Shown: one piece after another, positions 28,001 through 33,661 of the stretch
Numbering within the stretch: the stretch's first letter is position 1
Layout of the letters: each line of letters begins with the position of its first letter
NCBI RefSeq assembly: GCF_017498545.1
Contig: NZ_CP071793.1
Span: 8,302,256-8,366,255, forward strand
Direction: 5' to 3'
DNA length: 64,000 nucleotides
Source of the DNA: Sulfidibacter corallicola
GTDB lineage: Bacteria; Acidobacteriota; Holophagae; Acanthopleuribacterales; Acanthopleuribacteraceae
Notes under the pieces: generated by a model
Told to the model about the DNA's origin: nothing
The model's database searches: none
Seen by the model: the letters and a program-made list of their open reading frames with translations, nothing else
Translations under genes and position numbers: made by a program

Positions 28001-31000
28001 CGGGTGGCGTGGCGTCCAGCTCGTAGGCGCTGCGCCAGGCCGCGATCTGGTTGGCGAGGGCGCCGTGGCCGACGCAGACCCCTTTGGGGCGACCGGTGGA
28101 ACCCGAGGTGTAGACGAGATAGGCCGTGTCCTCGGGCTGGGTTGCGCGTGGCGGGGCCTTCTCGGAGGAATCCTCCAGGACCAAATCGTCCAAGTCGAGT
28201 TGGGTACCTTCATGGGCGAACGCCGTGGCGTTCTCGACCAGGCACAGAATCGCTTCGCAATCGGTCGCGATGAACCGAAGGCGTTCCTCGGGCGAGGCCG
28301 GGTCCAAGGGGACGTAGGCCGCGCCGGTCTTGGCCACGGCCAGCACGGCGAGCGGCATGCGCACGGTTCGGCGCACACAGATGGCCACGCGGTCTCGGGG
28401 CGTGACGCCCGCCGCCTCGATCAGGTAATGGGCGAGGCTGTTGGCGGCGCGATCCAGGGCGCCGTAGGTCCAATGATCGGCACCGTCGATGACCGCGATC
28501 GCCTCGGGTCGCTCGGCGACCTGGGTTTCGAACAGGTCGAGCAGGGAGCCTGCGTGGGCAACTCCGAGCAGGGGCCCTTCGAGGATCAGCGGCCTAGGGG
28601 TCAGGGCCAGGTCGTCAAGGCGAAGGCTGTCGTCGGCCAGGACTTGGTCGGCGAGGAAGGTCAACTGGTCGGCGATGGCGCTCACGGCGGCATTGTCGAT
28701 GCGGTTGGCGTTGGTTTCGAAGACCAACTCCAGGTCTTCACCGGGGTGGAACGAGAGGTTGAAATCGTAGGGCGTTTGTTCGAAGCTCTCCCAGGAACCG
28801 AGTCGCAGACCCAGCCGATCCATCAGGGCGTCCATGCGCCGCGAGACCGGGTAATTCTCGAAGACCAGGATGTGGTCGAACAGGTTGCGACCCAAGGGAT
28901 GGCGCGCGAGGATCTCGTGGAGCGGGACTTGCTGGTGGGGCGTGCCCGCGTTCATCTGCTCGGCGAGATCCGCCGCCAGATCGGCGAAGGACCGAGCGCC
29001 GTCGACCCTGACTCGAACAGGCACGGTGTTCATGAACAGGCCGACCATGCGAGCCATGGCGGGGACTTCCGCAGGGCGACCGGAGACCACGGTTCCGAAC
29101 AGGACCTCTTCGGCGTGGTTGAACTTGGCGAGCCAGACCGACCAGAGTGCCTGGACGAGATTGAACAGACTGATGTCGTGATCCGCCGCCCAGGCGCTCA
29201 GCGCGGCAGTCCGCTCCTGGCCGAAGCGGCGACTGGTGCGGGACCAGGCGTACGCCTCCGTGGCCGGACCCCTGACGGGCGAAGTCTGCTGCGTCGCGCC
29301 GTCCAACAGGGCTCGCCAGTAGGCATGTGAGCTGTCGTGGTCGCGGCGTGCCAACCAGCGGAAGTAGGGGCGGATGGCGGGATCGGGCTGGAGCTGGGGG
29401 CGGTGGCCTTCGACCAGGGCCGCGTAGCGCTCGAAAAAGGTATGGGTCAGGATGCCCAGGCACCACCCGTCCATCAGGATGTGGTGGAAGCTCCAAATCA
29501 ACCAGGCGCGGTTGTCGTCGAAGGTCAGCAGGGTCATGCGCATCAGCGCCCCCTCGCAGAGGTCGAAGCGATCGGCGCGATCGCGTGCCTTGTATGCTTC
29601 CACCGCTTCCGGATCGTAGGTGCCGAGATGGTGGTGGCGGAATGCCGGCCCACCTTCGGGCAACACCAGTGCGATGGGGACCCCCGTTTCGGGTTCCACG
29701 TAACGGGTTCGCGTGACCGGATGGTGCGCGCCCAGGAAGCGAACGGCGTCGGCGCAGTGCGTCACATCGACGGGACCCTCCAGCAGGTAGGCCGTCTGTT
29801 CGAAGTAGGTCGCATCCGTGGACCAGCGACTCTGGAAGTAGATGCCCTGTTGCATGGGTGTCAGCGGCAGGATGTCGACGGGCCGGTGCGCGTGGCAAAG
29901 CTCGGCCACCGTGGATCGCGGCAGGTCGGCATGGGTGAAGTCCGAAGGGGTGCGCACCGGCGTTTCGATCGAGGCACACTGGATTCGGATTCGTTCGAGG
30001 CAGGTTTCCAGGGCCGCGAGAGCGCCGCTAATGGCTTCTTCCCCGAAATCGCCCTCGTGCCAGGTCAGCTCCAGACGGCACTGGCCTTCGTGGATCCAGC
30101 CGATCAGGTCGAGGCGGTGCGGGCGCCGGGCTTCGTCGGCTTGGATGGGGCCGACCGGCTCCCGCACCAATCGGAACGGGCCGCTCTCGTCGCCGCCGTC
30201 GAACGAGCCCAGGAAATTGAAGGAAATTTGTGCCGGTTGCGGATCCTCGAGCGGGTCTTCTTCCAGCCAACGCAGGACACCGTAACCGAGGCCCTTGTCG
30301 GGGATGCGGCGCAGGGTCTCCTTGGTGGTGATCAGGTGCTCCGCGAGGTCGTCGGTGTCGGGTCTCTCCAGTACGACCGGATAGAGCGCGGTAAACCATC
30401 CCACGGTGCGGCTGGAATCGACGTGACCGCTTTCGTCGCGACCGTGCCCTTCCAGGTGGAGCTTGAACCGGGACCCGCCGGTGAGTTCGTGCAGCGCGTC
30501 GAGGAAGGCGGTCAACAGCAGGTCGTTGATGTCGGTGCCGTAGGCGCGGTGGATGTCGCCCATCAGCGCACGCGTCAGGACTTCGGGCAGGTTGCGCCCA
30601 AGGGTCCGTTGATGCGCCACGGTGGGCGCTTCGTCGTTCTCGAAGCGGTAGGCGGGCAGCGCCAGTTGGGTCTGCCAGTAGGTGCGGTCCAGGCGAAATG
30701 TGTCGAGCCGGTTGCGCAGAGCCCGGGTCCAGGTCGCGAAGCTCTGGGTTCTGGCGGGAGCGGCGGTGGGCAGGCCGCGGCGGTGGATGTGGTAGCGCGC
30801 CGCGAGGTCCTGGAGCAGGATGCGCCAAGAGACGCCGTCGACAACGAGGTGATGGGCCACGACGAGCAGGCGTTGCCGCTGCCCGTCCTCGAACAGATGC
30901 CAGCCGATCAGGGGACCCTTGGCGAGATCGAAGCGCGTCTGGCACTCGGTCAACAGGGTCGTGTCGAGATGGGTGGCGTCGCCGACCTGGTGGCGTGTCA

Positions 31001-33653
31001 GCGCCGGAGGGTCGTTCCGGTGACCCGAGATTTGCCGGAGTGGCTCGCCTTCGAAGCGGACCCGCAATTGATCGTGGTGGGCCCAGAGATCGTAGATCGC
31101 GGCCTGGAGCGCCGCCGTGTCGATCGGCTCGTGCGGGGCCACCATCACCGCCTGGTTGAAGTGGTGCAGCGGTTCTCGGCCGCTTTCGAAGAACCACCGC
31201 TGGATCGGCGAAAGCGAAATGGTGTCGCCGGTTTCCTCCGTTGCGTCGGCACTGTCGACGCGGCGCAAGCGCAACGCCAGTTCCCGAATGGTGGGCGCTT
31301 CGTAGAAGTCGCGCACCGTGAGCCGCAATCCGGATTCGTTGAGGCGGCCGGCCACCTGAAGGGCCTTGATCGAATCGCCACCGGCGTGGAAAAACGATTG
31401 GGCCACGCCGTTGGGGGCCTCGTCAAGCACTTCGCACCAGAGGTCGAACAGCCGTTGCTCCATTTCCGATGCAGGGTTTTGGGCGGGCTCGCGCGATTCC
31501 CGAAGCATGGCGTGCAAGCGGTCGTGGTCGATTTTTCCGTTGGGCGTCAAGGGCCATTGGGTTAGCAGCAGGACGCGCTGGGGCAGGGCGAAATCGGGGA
31601 TGCGCTGCGCCAGGCGCCGGCGGATCTCGGCTTCGTCGCCGGTACCGAGGGCGAAGGCCCAGGCCTGGCCGTCGCGGGCCTGGATCAGGGCATCCGCATA
31701 GCCGAGGTCGTGCAGCGCCGCTTCCAGCTCACCGGTCTCGATGCGGATCCCGCGCAATTTGAGCTGGCGATCGCGGCGTCCGAGGAAGACCAGGCGCCCG
31801 TCGGGCAGGTACCGCCCCAGATCGCCGGTGAGGTAGACCCGCGCTCCCAGTTCCGGCTGGATGACGAAGGCCTTTTCGGTCGCTTCCGGCTGGCCGAAGT
31901 ACTGCAGTGCGAGCCCGGGTCCGGAGATGGCCAATTCACCCGTTGCGCCGGGTGGGAGCAGGCGCCCGTCGGGGCCCAGGATCAATACGCGTGTATGGCG
32001 GACGGGCGTGCCCATCGGAATCGTCGACAGGTCGGCGTCCCGGGGCGAAAGGCGGCCCAAGGCCACACAGACCGAAGCCTCCGTGGGGCCGTAGGCGTTG
32101 ATGTAGGTCAGCGACTGGCTGTAGTGCGCCACCTGGGCCGGTCGCGGCGCCTCGCCGGCGGTGATCAGCACGCGCAAATGAGGGAAGGGGCGGTTGTCGA
32201 GCGAGGCCAGGAAGGCGGGAGGCAGGGTGGCGACCGTGATTGCCGCATCGTCCATATAAGCGGAGAAGGCGGATGTGTCCATTTTGGTGGAATCGTCGAT
32301 CAGGTGCAGCGCGGCGCCGGCATGCAGGGCCAGGAAGGTTTCGTAGAGCGAGGCGTCGAAGCCCAGGGGGGCGAAAGCCAGGCAGCGGTCCTCGGCCGTG
32401 ATGGACAGCCGGGCGATTTGGTCCGCGACCATGTTGACGAAACCGCGATGGCTCAGCAGCACGCCTTTGGGGCGCCCCGTCGAGCCCGAGGTAAACAGCA
32501 AGTAGGCCGGGTCTTCGGGCGCGACTTTGGTCTCCAGCGATCGTACCGGGGGGTCGTCGGCATGCGTCGCGTACCATGTCGCGAACGGGCAGGTGGTGTA
32601 CCCGGAAGGTTCCGTCCCGTCGCCGCACAGGACCAGCACGGGTTGGGCGTCCTCCAGGATCATGTCGCGACGTGCGGCCGGGTAGCGGGTGTCGACGGGT
32701 ACATAGACCGCGCCCAAGCTGAAGATGGCCAGCATGGCCGTGACCGCTTCGGGCGAGCGCGGCATCAGGACCGCCACGTGATCGCCTTTGTCGACGCCGT
32801 AGCGGGTGCGCAGGTGTTGCGCCGCCCCATGCACTCGGGTCACCAACTGGCTGTAGGTCGCCGTTCGCCCGCCGTGGACCAGGGCGGGCTCGCTCCCATG
32901 GGCGATCGCGGTGTCGGCGAAAACCTGGTGAATGGCGGCCTCGATGAGGGGTTCATCGACGGGACCCGAACTCGTAGCCAGCAGTTCGGCCCGTGTCTCG
33001 TCCGTCAGCATGGACAGTTCGGCGATCGGCAGGTTCGGTTCCCCCAAAGCCGAGCACAGCAAGTTCCTGAAATGTTTGGCGAAGGCCTCGGCGGAGAAGC
33101 CCGGATCCCGTTGGAATCGGATCTCGATGCGCAAGGCATCCGCAGCGTGGGTGAAGCGAGCCGACCAGGCCGCTTGCAGCCTCGCTTCCGCCTGCGAGGA
33201 GCCGAACTCCAGGATCCCCGCCACCTGGGGATCGCGGTTCGCGCCCAGCAGGTCGCGAAGGCGATCCGGGTCGTAGTCGCGGTGCGCCAACGCCTGTTCC
33301 AGCTCCTTTTTTGTCTCGGGGAGCAGGTTCCGTAACGAGATCGACGTATCGCCGCCAAGTGCGATGAAGACCGGCTCGCCCGTTTCGGGGGCGTCCGGCG
33401 GTGCCATGGCCAGCATGTGATCGCCCGAAATGCCGTGACGGCGCCAGCAGGCGCGCCACACCGCGATCAGGATCATGCGCCGGGCGAGCGGATTGGCGCG
33501 GCTTCGCGCTTCGAGACGTTCCTGCAGATCGCCGTCGATGACCAGCGAAGTGGCGCGGTCGATCGGTGCGCCCGAAGGAAGGCGGGACTCCTGGAGACGA
33601 TCGCACCAGAATTGGGTGTTGGCGTGTTGGAGCAAGTCGGTGGCGGTAGTCAT
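15855..33653 (-). CDS. Nonribosomal peptide synthetase, second subunit (5932 aa, five modules)
   Basis: This giant NRPS starts 8 bases after the stop of the first synthetase. The AGGA ribosome site overlaps that stop codon (TAGGAACC), so the two are translationally coupled. Order: truncated C lobe (about 220 residues, no HHxxxDG), A (DAYTIAAVCK, aromatic, Phe-like), T with GGDS, E, C accepting a D donor, A (DVGEIGSIDK, Orn), T, C, A (DIFHFGFIIK, Hpg-like), T, C, A (DILQLGMVWK, Gly), T, C, A (DFWNIGMVHK, Thr), T, C. The protein ends with a condensation domain and an acidic aromatic tail, DELDFELDF. The condensation step for the first residue of NRPS-3 is therefore carried here. Family and domain order are seen directly; substrate calls are by-eye matches to remembered codes, strongest for Orn, Gly and Thr. 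Confidence 0.98.
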   Translation of the reverse strand: MTTATDLLQHANTQFWCDRLQESRLPSGAPIDRATSLVIDGDLQERLEARSRANPLARRMILIAVWRACWRRHGISGDHMLAMAPPDAPETGEPVFIALGGDTSISLRNLLPETKKELEQALAHRDYDPDRLRDLLGANRDPQVAGILEFGSSQAEARLQAAWSARFTHAADALRIEIRFQRDPGFSAEAFAKHFRNLLCSALGEPNLPIAELSMLTDETRAELLATSSGPVDEPLIEAAIHQVFADTAIAHGSEPALVHGGRTATYSQLVTRVHGAAQHLRTRYGVDKGDHVAVLMPRSPEAVTAMLAIFSLGAVYVPVDTRYPAARRDMILEDAQPVLVLCGDGTEPSGYTTCPFATWYATHADDPPVRSLETKVAPEDPAYLLFTSGSTGRPKGVLLSHRGFVNMVADQIARLSITAEDRCLAFAPLGFDASLYETFLALHAGAALHLIDDSTKMDTSAFSAYMDDAAITVATLPPAFLASLDNRPFPHLRVLITAGEAPRPAQVAHYSQSLTYINAYGPTEASVCVALGRLSPRDADLSTIPMGTPVRHTRVLILGPDGRLLPPGATGELAISGPGLALQYFGQPEATEKAFVIQPELGARVYLTGDLGRYLPDGRLVFLGRRDRQLKLRGIRIETGELEAALHDLGYADALIQARDGQAWAFALGTGDEAEIRRRLAQRIPDFALPQRVLLLTQWPLTPNGKIDHDRLHAMLRESREPAQNPASEMEQRLFDLWCEVLDEAPNGVAQSFFHAGGDSIKALQVAGRLNESGLRLTVRDFYEAPTIRELALRLRRVDSADATEETGDTISLSPIQRWFFESGREPLHHFNQAVMVAPHEPIDTAALQAAIYDLWAHHDQLRVRFEGEPLRQISGHRNDPPALTRHQVGDATHLDTTLLTECQTRFDLAKGPLIGWHLFEDGQRQRLLVVAHHLVVDGVSWRILLQDLAARYHIHRRGLPTAAPARTQSFATWTRALRNRLDTFRLDRTYWQTQLALPAYRFENDEAPTVAHQRTLGRNLPEVLTRALMGDIHRAYGTDINDLLLTAFLDALHELTGGSRFKLHLEGHGRDESGHVDSSRTVGWFTALYPVVLERPDTDDLAEHLITTKETLRRIPDKGLGYGVLRWLEEDPLEDPQPAQISFNFLGSFDGGDESGPFRLVREPVGPIQADEARRPHRLDLIGWIHEGQCRLELTWHEGDFGEEAISGALAALETCLERIRIQCASIETPVRTPSDFTHADLPRSTVAELCHAHRPVDILPLTPMQQGIYFQSRWSTDATYFEQTAYLLEGPVDVTHCADAVRFLGAHHPVTRTRYVEPETGVPIALVLPEGGPAFRHHHLGTYDPEAVEAYKARDRADRFDLCEGALMRMTLLTFDDNRAWLIWSFHHILMDGWCLGILTHTFFERYAALVEGHRPQLQPDPAIRPYFRWLARRDHDSSHAYWRALLDGATQQTSPVRGPATEAYAWSRTSRRFGQERTAALSAWAADHDISLFNLVQALWSVWLAKFNHAEEVLFGTVVSGRPAEVPAMARMVGLFMNTVPVRVRVDGARSFADLAADLAEQMNAGTPHQQVPLHEILARHPLGRNLFDHILVFENYPVSRRMDALMDRLGLRLGSWESFEQTPYDFNLSFHPGEDLELVFETNANRIDNAAVSAIADQLTFLADQVLADDSLRLDDLALTPRPLILEGPLLGVAHAGSLLDLFETQVAERPEAIAVIDGADHWTYGALDRAANSLAHYLIEAAGVTPRDRVAICVRRTVRMPLAVLAVAKTGAAYVPLDPASPEERLRFIATDCEAILCLVENATAFAHEGTQLDLDDLVLEDSSEKAPPRATQPEDTAYLVYTSGSTGRPKGVCVGHGALANQIAAWRSAYELDATPPVALQVAGFAFDVFTGDLARTLPVGGTLVICDEQVRLDPPALFQLLASHRVTLFEGTPGLVMPLLHWMAEQRLGLPQFRLLIVGSDTWSAADARFARELLPAECRLINSYGVTEATIDTCFFEIRSLADLPETGQVPIGRPLANNHMLVLDRAANPLPTDAVGELFIGGAAVAEGYWSRADLTAQRFRELPELGRSYATGDLARVLPSGDVVFLGRGDAQVKVRGYRIECGEIEAALSTAETVRAAAVIARPDASGQSWLCAYLVSNREDLSEDQDTQALRDHLAAKLPEYMIPARFQWLDQLPLTVNGKIDRAALRLRDEAPLADGGGRGPRHDLDAALWSIFADLLQRDPDRHDIDLDFFQAGGHSLLALRCLGRIRQELAYDLSPRDFFAHSSVAALADLLDERQVSTALPPIVAQPEADHYPVSFSQRRLWILHQMEAVEAYNVPGAFTLEGPLDVARLQGAINATVARHESLRTGIVTVADAPRQMVVPQVVVDLPRIDLSDAADPMAAAREHAYAEANRAFDLGQAPLFRVTLLVLAEQKHLLLFTLHHIIADGWSMDILFRDIGAAYTALGQGTEVGLPPLPFQYRDFAVWFEAVMSGDIGQRQRDFWQTQFADEAARLELPTDRPRPPLKTYRGSSVAIPLPANLMDRFEGFCRDRRVTPFIGLLCGLKILLYRLTGQTDLVVGTPAAGRPHPDLDNHIGLFINSLALRTRFDDDTSFDDLLASVRQTALAAFEHGAYPFDQLVADLAHAPDPSRSPLYDVMLSLVEQERHLSERLGDLTVGTVETDFDTAKLDLSFDFLRAGDIWQFSIEYNSDLFDPETAHRFGGRLIRILDHMATADRPDHRTLALAPPEELSTLRAPLSEAGEKDLHEPVSPIGAFIATAERYPDRPALHFRRESWSYAELDQFSGRLARALTRLPRFKPGQPVALLAPRDARLPAAILALLRSGAIYLPIDPDYPEDRVRLLLREAGPRHVLADDAWLPRVQSPSRRVTSLDDWWAAAAALEPLPWREPNPENTAYLMFTSGSTGVPKGVAVSHANFGHTLGAATAALTIENGPEPRMAWLASHAFDISLFELLLPLTRGAALEVLTREDLLDLDNLVAALARMTAFHAVPVLLDQILNHLGPDRTLDNLRWVFTGGDRVPAELLDRAEQAFPGARVLEFYGPTETTIICTTLDVRAEAAEGIGESCIGRPLPGVEISLRDRHGNVVPKGCVGEIHIAGPGVTPGYWRKPQLTAERFVVDGTGHRRYRTGDLARCLSNELLIYHGRADHQVKIRGIRIEPGEIEAHLTSHPKIRAAAVAPRQAKGKTQLAAYLVRRDEGSTESAGVRPDQLRGWLSRKVSEAMVPTLWFFLDELPRDPNGKLDRKALDRLEPEPANTTAGAVKQPASDVETKLRDIWCEVLQREDIGVDDHFTEVGGHSLELTQVALRIQRVFGRKLGIRTLIAYPTIETLAAQIESALPATAAEDAEPALESAPNTDYFKATADQERLWVLSQFEEASRAYHLPATYRFRGDLDEAAFERAFQTLCQRHPLLGSRFESTDSGPYVRTASTAIHLETIDLCEDPDVGTKTGEIIQNLMHGAFDLTTGPLVRVLLIRAAAGEWVLGFNLHHTIADGWSMGVLLADWWYLYRAECGAQAPLPPLTRQFADYAHHTSQARTRNRDRDLAWWLERFPAPPAPLALVTDRPRPNRRAYRGDQLAFPIEPALWKALVHFAESQAVTPFAVLMAGVYGWAHRHSGQTDITFGSPVSGRDREEWEGIVGLFVNTLALRLQIDPEAGFAALAKHVAAELEGAQAHGSVGFAELVERVNPPRDPSRSPLFDVLVSMFSKDGELPPGWSMEPADYRTSQFDLSFQFGRETDRWVLYLEYDADLFDQATVETFAARWAALMEAWLAAPQAHLVDPPLIDAPACAPPAPQTDAAARSLPRHETPLTRILDRAGREPNRIALQRGDQTLSYGDWVAAAERLATRLTPMLAEATDPIVAVAMPRDARLAVVMLAIWRCGAAYQPLTSDLPDARRELLLADSGADLLVCTEETRPDKAPCAILSYEDLPAQAGVSLPQVPRDPEALAYLIHTSGSTGRPKGVRIGHAALFNFLQSMAHQPGLAESDLVAAVTPVSFDISVLEWWLPAFVGARVEITTREELLADPAILEMRGVTLLQSTPANLALLLEAGWRGYHGLRVLCGGEALPMPLARILARHVKVLWNMYGPTETTVWSACTRITGEESRIHVGGPIDHTHIHLLDDRGRGLPAGIRGEIAIGGAGLAEGYHDRPDLTETAFAVSPQIPELGRLYRTGDLGYRDGGGNLVVLGRRDHQIKHKGHRIEPGEIEAILTSQAEVAQAAVLLQGTAPDTVLTAYIALSEGYERHSAAELRQPLTRLLPSYMVPQRWVAVTEMPLNTSGKIDRAALAAIPNPASEPEAEAATLSDREHELAALWGEVGVPDAQAPQAHFFERGGNSLKAVRLLGRLREHFAAAPSLADLFLNPTLAEQAALIDAAQAIDVTPIERVAEAAHYPATPSQQAIWQHERLQDPSTAYLLAGAYRLRGPLDGDRLATALARVAANQESLRTGFVDVHGEAAMVVAPSVVLPWRVEDLRDADDAELRARAISEEEAGKPFDLTQAPLFRARLLILDEADHLLLVTLHHLIADAWSLDLLLSDWLAAYRDLSSGGRPAPPPAWRFRDYAAHQHARRQSDAGRDAAAWWRNTLADPPDKLDLPTDRPYPDPSANAIPDRTGATCQIELSAELHHRLTELGRAQGTTQFQTLLAATFAFLYRYTGNDDLMMGTVHAGRNRPEWESMIGMFVQTLPLRAQVQGDQSFAALLDAVRTHALDAFEYADLAPSQEMEDQNASPTEMSASPVALPPLQVVMVLQNTEAGPGWAALGPDGIEVAAEELDTAQAKFDLAFHFSPTPSGLRLSVEYATALFEAETMTRWLRRFASLLEQVAADPSRTIADYDMLSPARKAEELANLQRVAQLEPPKDTLIARFESIASRNRDHVALVDGDRRWTYGDIDRLSRRIASQLSTRCGVGRRKCVCNHVCGRPGPRVGLHFRRRGEMVIAMLGILRAGAAYVPLDPDYPAERLAFFAKDARLTAWIGDDSENEALGKLPRLAWSEAIEEVPEDHEMPERQDGEAYIIYTSGSTGKPKGVPIRDSQVSSLLDHAQPHFQFGSQDVWTLFHSVSFDFSVWEIFGALLHGGTLVVVPSETARDAGAFAALLRRERVTILNQIPSAFAALCAEEVVFSQTLPNLRAVIFGGEALNPVTLQGFAANHPDCRLINMYGITETCVHVTFRELDGAALASGLSDIGNALPHLAISLLGPNGEWVPDGAAGEICVSGLGVARGYLNQRKLSMTRFTPHPAREDVTIYHSGDRARRANDGRLIYLGRADHQVKVRGYRIECGEIEAALLTIDGVSEAMVLVAKDAHGNGTLVAYLIGRDEGPDPRQVLRETLPSYMIPNRIHWLAQFPRTPSGKIDRAALPDPFATTEAQRPPQTPMEIEIAAIWREILNLRHVPGQKSHFFELGGHSLSALRVCRRIQQRCARTVTPRVLFETPALEDFAALVETLSTDENATEAPIPRLPDQDDYALSPQQERLWLLSQTRQLVAAYHVTAAFELEGTLDAEWVADAIQHLVDRHRALRTRFVTRKGLPRAHVVDRVDAPITLGHRAQWRRERALSWATEPFQLTRAPLLRALILHEENRVVALWLCAHHLVVDGWSMEQLQRDFWKYLLGRESGDSQSPIATQQLRYEDYANWLRAKEGPRADLWRFWNAYLDEAWPVLQLPQDRPRTAQPDFAGGHVRAALDPAWIEAFQTRARTLGVSDFSFHLTLLALTMARLSGQMRISVGAPVAGRPRLDLEDLVGFFVNTLPLRIALDGEESLTGLLRRVHRDVLGALDHQLYPFDQMVEDRGETAEPGRSPFFDVMLVFQNQDGQVAMPERSEVRAKPIELPTGGAKFDLTWTLETAADGWLLDLEYRTALFSETTAEGFMRAHLELLSRIVEDPEAPVTQLIQVARVQSPISDELDFELDF
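19040..22229 (-). other. NRPS-2 module 4: A(Gly) - T, then C of module 5
   Basis: The A domain (about 22180-20720) reads D-I-L-Q-L-G-M-V-W-K, the glycine-type signature. The T domain has HFFERGGNSLKAV near 20580, with GGNS instead of GGHS. The following C domain has HHLIADAWS near 20020. Confidence 0.82.
22230..25429 (-). other. NRPS-2 module 3: A(Hpg-like) - T, then C of module 4
   Basis: The A domain (about 25360-23870) reads D-I-F-H-F-G-F-I-I-K, matching the Hpg signature at the diagnostic DIFH and G positions. The T domain has HFTEVGGHSLEL near 23720 and the following C domain has HHTIADGWS near 23130. The linked hydroxymandelate-synthase-like gene supports the call. Confidence 0.75.
25430..28589 (-). 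other. NRPS-2 module 2: A(Orn) - T, then C of module 3
   Basis: The A domain (about 28570-27060) reads D-V-G-E-I-G-S-I-D-K: FDVFTGD, FEGTPG, LIVGSD and INSYGVTEATID supply the positions. The T domain has FFQAGGHSLLAL near 26910 and the next C domain has HHIIADGWS near 26330. No ornithine N-hydroxylase gene is in the window. Confidence 0.85.
28590..33653 (-). other. NRPS-2 module 1: truncated C lobe - A(aromatic) - T - E - C
   Basis: The A domain (about 32950-31500) reads D-A-Y-T-I-A-A-V-C-K, one residue from the Phe signature DAWTIAAVCK. The T domain has FFHAGGDSIKAL near 31385. E follows (HHLVVDGVSW near 30845, VGWFTALYP, FNFLGSF), then a C domain opening HRPVDILPLTPMQQG with FHHILMDGW near 29480. 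A D-aromatic residue, probably D-Phe, is predicted. Confidence 0.85.
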
Positions 33654-33661
33654 GGCGGTTC

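Noticed and set aside
29337..31565. 742-codon open frame on the plus strand
   Set aside because: Antisense shadow of NRPS-2 module 1 (E and C domains).
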